From Erythrophleum ivorense (lineage: Eukaryota; Streptophyta; Magnoliopsida; Fabales; Fabaceae): a stretch of 64,000 nucleotides of DNA. Numbering within the stretch: the first letter of the stretch is position 1; each line of letters starts with the position of its first letter. The translations under genes were made by a program, and so were the position numbers. The stretch is taken from the NCBI GenBank assembly GCA_026724425.1, contig JAIUCV010000023.1, positions 434,001-498,000 on the forward strand, in the 5' to 3' direction. Below are positions 11,801 through 22,613 of this stretch, in pieces. The notes under the pieces were generated by a model that worked only from the letters and a program-made list of their open reading frames with translations, was not told the DNA's origin and searched no databases.

Positions 11801-13744
11801 TTAATAGAGTTACTTTTACAAGCTAACTTGTGGATCTTACAAAAAGAATATGGTGAAGCAAATAGAAAGAGAATCAGGCAAACTATTCCTTTACAATAAT
11901 TTCAGACATGGATAACTTATGACATACAAGAATTCCATCCTTAATAAATATGCACAGTGATATGAGACAAAACAGGCTTAAGAATACTTCAACAGGAAAA
12001 ACTCTTTAAATTTTTAAGAGTTCAGCAGTAATAAACTATCTTAACCTTAATTGAGTGGTCTCCTTTTAAATTTGGCTTCATCTTCATATTGTTACCGACA
12101 TAGCATAGCCCGTCTTTTTAAACATGTATATATACTATGGTCAACGTCTCTTGGTACCGAAAAAGCTATATGCGCGAGATTGACTCATCGGTGTCATTAA
12201 ATCATTCTTAGCTATATTAAAAAATGCATACAGAATTATGTAGAACAATCTATGTAGAGTTTATTCCCAGTTCGAATTCAAGCTGGTGAATTAGCTTGAG
12301 GTTTATAAAACAGCGACCATGTTCGTGCAAAATCAATGAATTTTATCCGCCGAAAAGGTCAAAACATGAAGAAGAAATACCTTCAAGCTGGTGCTTCTGA
12401 TTTTGTCATCTGCAGCAGGATAAGTAGTCCATTGAAACCTCCATTTCAGTGGCAACGCAAGCTTGAAATGGAAACGAAGATAAACGAAATCAAAGGAAAC
12501 AGCCGATCAAAGCTTCAGCGATAATCGGTTGTCTGAAGAAGCAAAGAGACTTGGAGAGAGGAGAGATCTTGAGAGATTGAGTCTAAATAGTCAATAATCT
12601 GAAATGGAATTGTGGGGACCGAAATCCACGGGTATATGAAGTTAATTAGCTCCGAAATATATAGATACATATAGAAGAATTGAAATTTAAAAATTAATTT
12701 TCAAAAATTAATCAAATATATTAGTGTAGCACAACAGCATCAATAAAGAAAACTTAGTTTTATTTAATTTTTTTGAAACACATAATAGACCATGCTAAAA
12801 ATAGATACCAAAATTGAACAACAATTATTCTTGTCTCCCGTTCCTATGCTGACTAAAAAAAACCATCAAAGAAAACTGGCTCATTCGCATTGTCAAAGGT
12901 GACATTAGTCAGGGGGCTCAATAATGTGTAGTGTAAATATTTTCGGAGTAATGCGCAGCCTAATACCATTAAACTCTACTAAAAAAAATTAATCGATGGT
13001 TATGCATCTCACTTTAAATATTTTTTCGAGTTGTGTCTATATTTTTTATTTGTTTAATCTGAGGCTTACGAAAGGCAAGGTATCACTTTGCCATCGTCCA
13101 TGTTACGTGTTCAGTTTCATGACAAATTTAATATTAGAGCCAAAGTTTCAAAAGTCTATAACTACAAATATAGTGCATATATCTTCCTTACGTGCTATGA
13201 TTCCGAGTTTCTCGTTTACAAGACTTTGTCTAATAATTATCATACATGTGTTCCCATCCATCAAGATCTATTGCATAATAGATCTTTTTAATCAAAATAA
13301 AAATGACAGTATATATGTGATTTCTCACAAAATGGGCACTACACATAAGTCGGTGGGTGCATTACGGGTGATGTTAGAATGGAATATCTTTGGAAGGGAT
13401 TTGACTTCAAAGACATTAAAAAATTAATTAAATGAGTTTTTCTTCTAAAATTATTTGAAAAGTTTTGGAGGTAAAACGAAGCATTTCAGCATGTGAACCT
13501 CACATCCTTTTTTTCACTAAACAAGCATAACATGTAGACTCTCAAGCCTAGCTAGTGAATATTTTTCAACCATCAAGCAACAAATTCACATGAGACGTCC
13601 CAATTTCTCTTCGAATGAAAATTCTAATAAATGCTCACAGGATCTTCTTTCAAACCAACTCCTAAACACTAGCTAAAGAAACAAAAGCATTAAATTTAAT
13701 TCACACAATGATTTTCAGCAATAATGTTAACCCTTTTCTTCTTG
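8801..13744. other. unassigned intergenic DNA with isolated exon-like fragments
   Basis: No protein that I recognise is encoded. Two spots show leader-like composition with a donor on the minus strand: about 9464-9700 (GGCGCG/GTGAGTATAGC, donor near 9463) and about 12381-12600 (TTGAAG/GTATTTC, donor near 12380). The short open frames at 8884-9099, 10739-10921, 12336-12524 and 12996-13427 have no recognisable motif. These may be decayed gene or transposon fragments. The segments around 9950-10100 and 11220-11500 are very AT-rich. Confidence 0.4.
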
Positions 13745-14500
13745 GCATTCAATGCTTCGGAGAAGGTATTTATGGATGAGATTCGACATGTTGAGAAGCC
13801 TCATAAAAGCCATCAGGATTCAGATTTAGAAAGAGCTTTTGCAATAGAGGTAAGTTCAGAGGCACTTGTCAGAACATATCCCTTAGGCTTGTGAATACCG
13901 ACAGCTTTAGATATGGTAATCATAGGACGATGATTTTGGGCTGTGGTGACTAAAGTAGATCCAGGAGTATGAGTAAGGTGTGCAGGTGTAGCATTCTGTC
14001 TCAGATCAGGACTAGTGAGCTCAGCAGGTGTATTATTCTCTCTAAAACCAAAACCTGAAATTGGTATAACTATATCAGTAGCAGCAGGTATAAAATATGA
14101 TAAACGTAAGTCAATTTCATGAACATTTGAAGGGAATTGTCTAGGAACTCATAAAGCAGGAATTGAGCGGGGGACAGGAAGAACATGAAGAACTATGAAA
14201 GCATGATTGAGCTGGGTGAGTTTTCTAAGGAAAGACATGTTCATCAAATGCATGTCTTGACTGTATCCAAAGATGAACACATGGAACTGGTCTAAATTTA
14301 AGTTTATGACTAATGTATGGTCTGTGCTTTCTTTCTGCAGCATGAGTAGTGTATGGACTACTCTATGATGAGTTGTGCCATTTGCTTGAAGATATGAAGC
14401 AGTGATCTTAAAGTGGAGAAAAGTTTTGCAAGTTTTTCACCTTCTTTTCAACATATAAACCCAAATAAATTTGGAATAGGTATCTAAAAATAGCATATAA
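13745..14500 (-). pseudogene. Ty1/copia polyprotein remnant (integrase to reverse transcriptase hinge)
   Basis: On the minus strand, broken frames give copia landmarks in the right order. First comes an integrase-core stretch around 14430-14480 (FLDTYSKFIWVYMLKR, the D-Y-S-x-F region). Then AAERKHRP near 14320-14345 (the AERKHR motif), SRHAFDEHVFP near 14230-14260 (the SRHVxFDExxFPF hinge), IHKPKGYVLTS near 13880-13915, and KALSKSES near 13830 at the start of the reverse transcriptase. The part between the first two landmarks is deleted and the frame shifts several times. No LTRs were found. It is a dead fragment unrelated to the gypsy nest downstream. Confidence 0.7.
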
Positions 14501-14698
14501 TAATGATAATCATTATTTGAATTTTGAAAGTCAATGATAAAAATTATAAGTTTAAAGTGCAAATTTTATAATTATGGTTTAGTTATATAGTACCCCACTA
14601 TGGGAAATTATAGTTAAAAGACCACAATTTCATATTTCAAATCATAACCTCAACTTTGAAATTCATCATAAAAGATTAAGAAATGATAATATCATATT

Positions 14699-14925
14699 TC
14701 ATATACCATACCTTGTGTCTTCTGTAATGAACTGCATCCATGAATCATCTAATTTGTTTTCCTCTTCCAAGCATGGAGATGATGCCACTGGAGATATGGT
14801 TTTACATTCATTGATTATGGGTTGGGAGCTCTTGCTCAGTGACAAAGTGCATTGCCCTTCCTCTGTGGCTTCAAAGCACATTCCATTTTCCTTAAAGACA
14901 AGGCACAATCTATAACTATATGCTT
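14699..14925 (-). CDS. unidentified coding-like exon
   Basis: An open frame of about 70 residues (YRLCLVFKENGMCFEATEE... to ...LDDSWMQFITEDTR) ends at a good donor on minus (ACAAG/GTATGG, donor near 14712) and is preceded by an acceptor-like TTTTAAGCATATAG. Its amino-acid composition is ordinary for a protein, not low complexity. I do not recognise the family. It lies 1.7 kb beyond the TNL stop on the same strand, so it could be a far downstream exon, part of a lost neighbour gene, or chance. Adjacent bases 14980-15055 hold a short direct repeat (ACTTAGAAATAATAATAAT). Confidence 0.3.
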
Positions 14926-16330
14926 AAAAGAACTTTAATTTGGTAATTTATGAGTGTGTTTTCTCTTCACTTAAAACTTAGAAATAATAATAATACTGGT
15001 TGCAAATAATATAACTTAGAAATAATAATAATAGTACTGGCAGCAAAGAATATAAAAGGGAAGAATAATAAGTTGGCAAGTATATATAATGTCAAGTCTT
15101 TTCCGCATGAAGGCTCAAATTGCTTGTCGGTTTCTAAGATTATGTTTTAATCTTGAAGAGATTTTATATTAACGTATACAGGTGAATTATATATGCTTCA
15201 ATATTTAATACCCTAGATTAGTCATGAGGTTAGGAATTAATTATTTGGGCAAAAGTTTTTTTCCCCTCTCAAGTTTGGGGTGGGTTAGTTTTGTTTGATA
15301 TGTTTGTCAAAATTCTCAATATTATCCTAAAATCCAACTCCATCAGTTAAATTAACATAATTTGATAATGTGTAGTTACATGTGTGTAGGCCACGCCCTA
15401 AATTTTAAATTAGGGACTTTATCAAATTTGGTTTTTAGAATTTGGTTTTTAGCTTGAAGGAGGAGTGTTTGCTTAGTAAAAGAGGGTTAGGAGAAAAAAA
15501 TAGAAACTGACGTAATTTTGGAGCTAGAATTATGAGAGTAGATAGTGTAGTATCAACATTTGGCACAAAATTGAGAGAGACCCCATTTGGACAGAAAAGG
15601 TTTGCCTAATTATTTGTTATGGATTAAAAAAATGGGCCAAACTAGGCTGTTGGACCTAAAAATCAATGAATTTGTTATGATTCTGATTTGTTTGACTCTC
15701 TAAATTGATTAATTAAAAAATTGATCAAAAATTAATTGAGCTGGTCAAAGATTTTTTTTCAATTTTTTTGGTTTATATTAAAATTTTGACACTCTGTAAT
15801 TGAAATTTATGATATTTAACAGATTTTGTCCAATTCATTTCTCATAAATTTATTGCCATATACACAGTATTTTAATTATTTAATATACTTTTAAATATTT
15901 ATATCTATTTTAAAGATTATTTTACACTATATGCATTAATTTAATGGTAGAAAGTATATTTTATATATATATTGTGTCCCCTTTTATATACCTAATGGAA
16001 TATATATTTTGGTGGTCCAGGAATAAAGTAATTAAAAAGTGGTGCAGAAATAGCTACTATATGAGTAGCTTAAGCCTTTTGATAGCCCTAGAATTTACAT
16101 ATTTCTAGATCAAAAAGGATGGACAGATGAAAAATGATGACGAAGATAAAGAACTAAGAAGTGCAATAATCTCTTCTTTTAATTATGCTTCTCCCTTACA
16201 AGCAACACCATTTCGACAGTTGAATGGCACTTTTAGTCATATTTTCTTCAGAGGACAAATGCTATTCTAATTGTTGTTGGCACCAATCAATCTATCCTAT
16301 TTGTTTTAGATTTTATGAAACCTTACTAAA
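14926..16330. other. 3' flank of the TNL gene
   Basis: AT-rich DNA without a recognisable gene. The TNL transcript presumably ends somewhere in the upper part; I see no unambiguous polyadenylation site among the many A/T runs. Confidence 0.4.
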
Positions 16331-16441
16331 CCTAAAAAAAAGTTTTAAAATTTCAAATCATTTCTCTTCAATTATATCTTTTGTATTACTTAAAAAGTAA
16401 CAACAATATAAGACTAGGAGAAGTAGATAGAGAAAATTAAT

Positions 16442-19400
16442 TCAATAAACTTTGAAATAAAAATTGTAAGATGATATATAGAGAAAGTGACTTACTTCAT
16501 CGTTGTGCTCTTCAATTCTTAGAAGGTGACTTTCACTCATTGCGTTGCCCCACTTTTTAAAATCTACTTTGCTCGTGACATGCCATCCATACTTTATTGA
16601 AACTATTCCATCTAATTTTAGTGTAGATTCCTTCCTATTACCCAAAAATCTCAAGCGGAGTTGGCTATAATTCCTTGACAGTTCATAATCATTTTTCCCT
16701 CTAATTTGCCCAAACACAATCCAAAGGTGAGGAGAGTTTATTTCTTTCTCAAGTTTACGAAGCCTACCTTGAATGGTTACAAACTCACCATCGGAAGCTT
16801 TAGCAAAATCATAACACCAGCAAGGCGAACCAAATTTTTTTTTATTGGCCTTCGTGGAATAAAACATATCATCAAGCACAGTGCATAACAAAAATCCTAA
16901 CCATTCACATGGAGGTAAGTCTATTATTATTGAAGCTTCACATTTCTCATTCAAGGAAAGATAATTTTGATTCTCGAACAAAGATGGTATTTCAGTTCCT
17001 GGAATAGTGGCTGAAAAGTCTTTAATTGACCATTCCCTTTGAGCATATTGGCCACGCTGAAACAAAGAAATTTGTCATGTAACATGCACATGTCATATAT
17101 ATTAATTAACAAGAAAAGAAACATATAATGATATGTATATTAGACAAATATGTATACCTGGTCAATTGAAGAAAACAGATGTAATAATTGTTCGCTTGAC
17201 AAAGTTTCTAATGAAGCACAATCTCCAGCATCCATTGAGTCTAAATGTGGTGAAGGCTGTGGCAATGACCGAAGCTTTGGGCAGAAATTCAAATAAAGAA
17301 GTCGTAGTTTCAAAAGATTAGAAATGCAGCCAGTAGGTAGTTCCACAAACTTGTTTCCACTTAGATCTAACATCAACAATGATGACAAGCCTCCGAGATC
17401 ATCAGGAATAAATCCATCATCAATATTACAATAGCTCAAATCTAATTCTGTCAATGATTTAAGATTGAAAATAGAAGGAGGCACTATTAAGCCTTTAGGA
17501 AATGAATGCCTCTGAAACATATGGTTCAAAGGAAGAGGAAAGGTCCATGAGTTAGATGTTGGCCCTTTGCATCCATGAAATGATAGTGTCTGGAGTTTTT
17601 CTAAATGACAAATAGAAGAAGGTATTTCTGTTATAGCAGTTCCACTTGCATGAAGCTTTTCCAAGGCTTCATTTTCATTGAAGTTTTCTGGCAATCTAGA
17701 AATTTTTGAGCAACCAGAAATATCGAGAATTTTAAGATGTTTCAAATTGTGAATGCTTTGAGGAAGGCAAATAAGATTTTTGCAGCCCTTGAAATACAAA
17801 GCTTCAACACTAGTCAATAATCCAAGTGACACAGGAAGTTCGGCTATACCTGTCTCAGAAATGTCAAGTGTTACCAGATTTTTCATATTTTCTCCAAACT
17901 CTGAAAGATTTCTTATTTGGGTGCACCCACAAAGAACAAATTTCTTCAAAGAAGTCATTTCCAATTTTCGTGGAAGAACTTTAAGATTTTTGCAACATCG
18001 TAAATTCAAAATCTCAACATTAGTCAAGAATCCAAGTAATGCAGGAACTTCCTTTATACCAGTCTCCTCTAGAACAAATTCCTTTAGAGAAGCCATTTCC
18101 AATTTTCTTGGAAGGGCTTTAAGATTTATGCAACCTTTCAAATTCAACACAAGAAGCTTTTTGTGTTGTCCAAGTGAAGGATGAAGCTCAGCAAGATCCA
18201 CACAACCTTCAAGTTCTAATCTTTCTAGATTTGGAAGTCCAAAAAAATTTGGAGTTTGAATCAAGTATTTGGAATGGCTCAAGTCCAAAAACTTCAGATT
18301 CTCCAAACACTGGTCAAACAAATATAAGAGAATCAATTTTTTTATAAAAAAATTATGCTAGCATAATCAATTACATTATATATAACATTAAAGCATAAAG
18401 TATCTTACCTGTTCTTTACTCCAAAGTTGCTTTATTTTGCTATAACGCATTTTAAGATCAACAAGTTTATCTAGCTGTGTTGCAGGAGGAAGAGTTTCTA
18501 GAGGATATTCACACCACTCAAGAACTTTCAAGGCACTAGAAAGGCATTTGAGGCCATAAGGGAGGTGCAAATTTCTTGATACAATGAGTAACCTAAGGTT
18601 ACACATATTTGAAAAGGCTTCAAGATTCCAATGTGCCTCATATGGCTTTTTTATATGTAAAATCATACCTTGTATTACTTTTGTTCCCTGATAAACAACA
18701 TTAGCCACCAAGAAAATAATATAAGAAATGATAAGGAAATAAAGCATAAAATTCAGTAAAAACTTGTAACAAAATTAAGATAAACACTTACCATATTTTT
18801 TTTCAATACTTCATCAATGTCTTCCTTAGACCACAATCTACTGCGTTTTCCATTATCATTAGGAGATTCTTCAAAAACAATACTCCTACCCATTTGGTGA
18901 AGCAAATCATGCATTTCTAAATATATGCCATCATTTAGCAAAGACTTTTCAATAAGAATGCTTATGCCAATTGTTGAGTTAAGACCACAATTTTTCAATA
19001 TTTGTGTTACTTTATTTTTGCTCCAACCATTAAAAAAACAAGCAATATCTAAAAATATTGTCTTTTCTGCATCATCTAAAGCATCATAACTTATTTTTAG
19101 TATCTTAAGTATATCTTTATTTGGAACTTTCTTGAACTTATCCAAAGCATCTTCCCATTGAGGCACATTTCTTCCACAAAGAAAGGAACCCACAACATGG
19201 AGAGCTAAAGGAAGGCCTCCTGCATATTTAACCACAGATTTAGACAACTCCAAAAAACCCTCTTCAGGATGATCTCTTTTAAATGCTTTTTGAGAAAAGA
19301 GTTGAAGGGAGTCATCTTTGTTCATAGTTTTAACCTCATATATTTCATGCACTCCATGTGATATCAATAAGTGCACATCTCTAGTTGTTATGATCACTCT

Positions 19401-20653
19401 ACTCCCAGCACCAAACCACTCTTGGCTTTTAGCCAAATTTTGTAATTGGCTTATAGAGCTTACATCATCAAGGATAAGCAAAACTTGCATATTGCAACAA
19501 AAGTGTAGGATTGTGTTCTTTCCTTCATATGTGTCCCCAATTTCCATGTTGCTTATTTTGAGATGTGAAAGAAGTTTTCTTTGCAAGTGAACCTGTCCAT
19601 CTCTTTCTGAAACCTCCCTAACATTGGCAAGAAAGCAACAAAAATCAAATTGGTTATGGAACCTCTCGTAGATAGCTCTAGCAAGAGTTGTCTTACCAAT
19701 ACCACCCATGCCCCATATTCCAACAAATCGAACATCATCTAACCCAATCCCCAAATGTGATTCCATTTCACATACTCTCCGGTCAATTCCAATTGTTGTA
19801 TCATTGTAATATGGCAATCTACAACGTAAATTGGTGCATAACACTTCAACCACCCTTTCAATAAGTTCTGCTTCATGCCTACAAGTGCAAACAAAATACA
19901 AATAACTGTATAATATATTTAATACAAATCATAGATGAAATATAAATTTTTATTAATTTTGTAATAAGAATTTATTGCTTCAATTTTTGTAGTTAAACAC
20001 AATGCTAATTAATTTTTTCCCTTTTGGCTTATTTATTTTTATAAACAATTTCAAGGTAGAAAAAATAAAGAAGAAAGACACACATAAACTGATACAAATA
20101 TAAAGTATAAGTTATATAATTTTATTCAATTAAAAACTTACCAATCCTTAGAATCCCAACCAGATAAGTTAGCAACTTTTGTTAAGGAATCCCTCCATTT
20201 TTGCACCTTCTCTTGGTCTTCTTTGAACTTCTCTTCATGCTCGGTGAAAGCTTCAGCAAAACTTCCTTTTTGGTGTCTCACATAAGATGGATCTACTCCA
20301 TAAAAGATGGGAAGAACTTGTTGACCTAGTTCATTTCTTGACTTAAGAATGTTTTGGAGCTCATCCAAACACCAAGAAGAAGTGGCATAATTTTTAGAGA
20401 GAACAACAATTGCAAAGAGAGAATCCTCAATTGCTTTAAGGAGTTCCTGTGAGATAACTTCTCCTCTCGCAAGTTCTTCATCATCTTTAAAAGTTTTGAG
20501 TCCTTTCCTATGTAACGCAGCATATAAGTGGTCTATAAAACTTTTACGAGTGTCTTCACCCCTAAAGCTCAAGAAAACATGAAATTTCCATTTTGGGATT
20601 GAATTGGAGTTACAAGAGTTCGAGGAAGATGCCTTTAGGACAATAGGTGCCAT
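16442..20653 (-). CDS. TIR-NB-ARC-LRR intracellular immune receptor (TMV resistance protein N-like)
   Basis: This gene encodes a TNL resistance protein, which detects pathogen effectors in the plant cell and triggers immunity through the NADase activity of its TIR domain. I assign five coding exons on minus: 20653-20142, 19878-18792, 18687-18409, 18309-17158 and 17056-16496 (or to the stop at 16442). All junctions are GT-AG and the phases agree. The exon order (TIR / NB-ARC / linker-LRR / LRR / C-terminal domain) is the usual TNL layout. The start is the first ATG before the TIR motif. The product is 1,198 residues if the last intron (acceptor at 16332-16333) is removed, giving a V-stop end, or 1,214 if the last exon is read through. 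P-loop, kinase-2, RNBS-B, GLPL and MHD are all intact and there are no internal stops, so it looks functional. The neighbouring DNA is transposon-derived; no paired resistance gene lies in the window. Confidence 0.93.
16496..17056 (-). CDS. TNL exon 5: C-terminal jelly-roll/Ig-like (C-JID) domain
   Basis: Residues 1011-1197. It starts RGQYAQREWSIKDFSATIPG, followed by TEIPSLFENQNY; the P-G-x-E-I-P core marks the post-LRR (C-JID) domain that in structurally studied TNLs contacts the effector with the LRR. It continues with LPPCEWLGFLLCTVLDD and the GWHVTSK segment. The donor ATGAA/GTAAGTCAC at 16490-16496 and acceptor CTTTTTTTTTAG (AG at 16332-16333) would add one valine and a stop. Without splicing, the frame runs 17 residues further to a stop at 16442. 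Confidence 0.85.
17158..18309 (-). CDS. TNL exon 4: leucine-rich repeats
   Basis: Residues 627-1010. It starts with the hallmark LKFLDLSHSKYLIQTPNF. The repeats include C-x-N-L-x-x-LP cores and short TGI-x-E-[IV]-P repeats typical of the plant TNL LRR. A 46-residue unit (KALPRKLEMASLKEFVLEE... then KVLPRKLEMTSLKKFVLCG...) is repeated in tandem, matching a 138-bp direct repeat in the DNA. This region normally determines recognition specificity. The plus-strand frame at 17780-18184 is only its antisense shadow. Confidence 0.92.
18409..18687 (-). CDS. TNL exon 3: NB-ARC to LRR linker and first repeats
   Basis: Residues 534-626, 93 codons in phase 0 at both ends. It begins GTKVIQGMILHI, the conserved G-T-x-x-[IV]-x-G-I/M start of this exon in TNL genes, and proceeds through NLRLLIVSRNLHLP, LKVLEWCEYPLETLPP and LVDLKMRYSKIKQLW, typical of the first LRRs. 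Confidence 0.9.
18792..19878 (-). CDS. TNL exon 2: NB-ARC nucleotide-binding domain
   Basis: Residues 171-533. In order: P-loop GMGGIGKTT (227-235), RNBS-A FCCFLANVREVS, kinase-2 LLILDDV (304-310), RNBS-B GSRVIITTRD, GLPL as GGLPLALHVVGS, FLDIACFF, and the MHD motif as LEMHDLLHQMG (MHD at 493-495). The aspartate after LLILD fits the TNL type of kinase-2. These residues bind ATP/ADP and act as the receptor's switch; none is altered. The acceptor TTTGCACTTGTAG precedes GCATGAAGC, and the donor is AATATG/GTAAGTG. Confidence 0.93.
20142..20653 (-). CDS. TNL exon 1: TIR domain
   Basis: Residues 1-170. A short serine/asparagine-rich N terminus precedes the TIR box HVFLSFRGEDTRKSF (about residues 25-39). 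The exon also holds ELARGEVISQELLKAIE and the YATSSWCLDEL helix; glutamate 98 in WCLDEL corresponds to the position usually named as the catalytic residue of TIR NADases. PIFYGVDPSYVR is the typical distal TIR motif. The donor is GATTG/GTAAGTTTT and the exon leaves two bases of the tryptophan codon completed by exon 2. Confidence 0.93.
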
Positions 20654-20989
20654 TGGAAGATTTTGACTTTCTAATCTGAGTTAACGCTTACAATATGAGC
20701 CAGTGAAATTATGGCCTACAACAACAAAACCATATCATTTGCTAAAGGAAACCAAATCAAATATGAAATGAAAATAATGGAAACTAGTGAAATAAAATGG
20801 CTCAAGGTCTCTATACATAGTTCGTACTTTATATGTAATAAACAAGCAGTATTATGTATTAACCCGCTTAACTCACTTACACTGAGTATATAAGGGTAAA
20901 GACTGATTTATGTGCTTGAATTCTCTATGTGCAATTGGGAACATGGCATCTTTCCCCGAGGGATTGGGAACCAGCATTCGGTGACCTAT
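20654..20989. promoter_or_regulatory. 5' flank / presumed promoter of the TNL gene
   Basis: Contains a TTGAC W-box core at about 20663 (plus strand) and a TATATAA at 20887-20893, which reads TTATATA on the gene strand about 235 bp before the ATG. Both motifs are common by chance in AT-rich DNA. Position is the main argument for promoter function. Confidence 0.3.
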
Positions 20990-21770
20990 GAAGTCAGTGC
21001 ATTCTCGCATGACGAAGTGTGGTCTGAAAAAAAAAAAAAAAAGAAACTTTATATGCTTTGAAATCTGTAAGCGAAACAAAGCTCAAGGAAATGACTCATT
21101 CTACAAACAATTAATACGAAACAAAATCAAGTCGGGAAACTTATACTTATTAGAAACTTATATATGAAAATTGAATCATATTTATCATACTCAACTTTTT
21201 TTGCATAAAGCAATAAGAAAAAAGCATGAAACTATTTGTTATATGCTTATTGATGGGTTAGGTACATAGATAATCTTGTTTTATTTATAACTGACTTTAG
21301 AGTCAAATAATGCGTTCTCACACGAACGCGTGCTAAGCAAAGAGAAAACAATATGCTTTGAAATTTGAATTAAATGTAAGCAAAAGAATGCTAAGGACGA
21401 GGAAGTGACTCAGCCTACAATCAATTAAAATTAAACAATAGCAAGTCGAGAATTTTTACTTATCAGAAACCTATATATTAAAATTGAATCACATCATCAT
21501 ATACGACTTGTTTGCATAAATCACATAAAGAAAAAAAGAAAATCAAACTATTTGTTATATGTACCGTGATAGGATAGATATATTGTTGGTCTTATTTTAA
21601 TTATGAGTGATCTATGGAGTCAATTAATGTGTTCTCACGCAACAACGTGTGCTCTGCAAAGAGAAAATGAATATGCTTTAAAATTTGAACTAAATGTAAA
21701 CCAAACAATACTTAGAATAGGACAAGAATGTGACTCATCCAACGACCACTTGATATCAGGAAAAGGCATA
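20990..21770. repeat. ~310-bp tandem direct repeat upstream of the TNL gene
   Basis: Two nearly complete units (about 21040-21349 and 21350-21668) and a partial third (21669-about 21770) share, in order, ATATGCTTTGAAAT, a GTGACTCA/ATGACTCAT core, AACTATTTGTTATATG and TGTGTTCTCACGCAACAACG-like ends. A truncated unit end precedes them at about 20990-21030. The units have diverged by many substitutions, so the array is old. No coding capacity. Confidence 0.65.
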
Positions 21771-21943
21771 TGGATAATTTTGTTTAATTATTGGGAATTT
21801 TTAAGAAAGTCTGTCTGACTAATATTAATCGTTCCTGCAATAAACTTTTTAAGTGTTAACATCATTATACGTATCATGTTTATTTTAATTATTTTTGGTA
21901 TCGAAGGTAAAAGTTTGAAGATTTTAAAAAGATTCAGTTTTAG

Positions 21944-21968
21944 ATAATAATAATAATAATAATAATAA
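21944..21968 (+). repeat. (AAT)n microsatellite
   Basis: Uninterrupted trinucleotide run of about 25 bp followed by an AAC-rich tail. Confidence 0.85.
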
Positions 21969-22240
21969 GAACAACAACAATACATGAATATTATAAAAAT
22001 TTCCCAGATTTTTGGAGTGTAATAATCTTTTAAAAAATTTATTTATAACATATATTATAGTACATTATACTAACCTCTTTTAAGATTTGACTAAATTACA
22101 CTTGATATATTTCTTATTTTAAAAATTATACTCAACTCTTCTCTAGTTCATTTTTTGTCAAAAAAAATTAATTTTCTACACTATGCATGAATTTCTTCCA
22201 AAAATAAAATTACTCACTTTTTAATCTTTCCTTCATCTTC

Positions 22241-22301
<61 letters not shown>
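22241..22301 (+). repeat. (TTA)n microsatellite, about 20 units
   Basis: Pure TTA trinucleotide run of roughly 60 bp, long enough to be length-polymorphic. A short (TG)n run follows near 22398-22413. Confidence 0.9.
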
Positions 22302-22522
22302 ATATAGCTTCCTTTTCCTATGTTTTACTTTATGGTAAAGCCTAAAGCAAAGAGCACAGGAACTTTGCTTTACTCACTTGTTTATATAATTACCTTGTGT
22401 GTGTGTGTGTGTGTTTTTTTTGTTACAGATTCTTTTTTAAAATAATTAATAGCAGTTAATGCTTCTCCTGGTGTATTTGAAAATATCAAACTTTGTACTC
22501 ATTCATTTACTCACTAGATATG

Positions 22523-22613
22523 ATTAAAAGTATGGTGGCACTACAAGATGTGTTTAAAAGTGAAGTGGTGCTATGAAATGTGGTAAAATGTGTGGTGGCA
22601 CTACAAAGTTGCG
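22523..22613 (+). repeat. 30-bp tandem repeat, three copies
   Basis: Three consecutive units of 30-31 bp share the skeleton TTAAAAGT..GTGGTGGCACTACAA..ATGTG. Boundaries: 22523-22552, 22553-22582, 22583-22613. It lies between the TNL flank and the start of the retrotransposon nest; no other copies noticed in the window. Confidence 0.7.

Noticed and set aside
12996..13427. Two overlapping plus-strand frames of 143 and 67 residues
   Set aside because: No recognisable domain, unconvincing composition, no splice or promoter context; kept as unassigned DNA.
19318..19590. Plus-strand open frame of 90 residues
   Set aside because: Antisense shadow of the conserved NB-ARC exon of the TNL.
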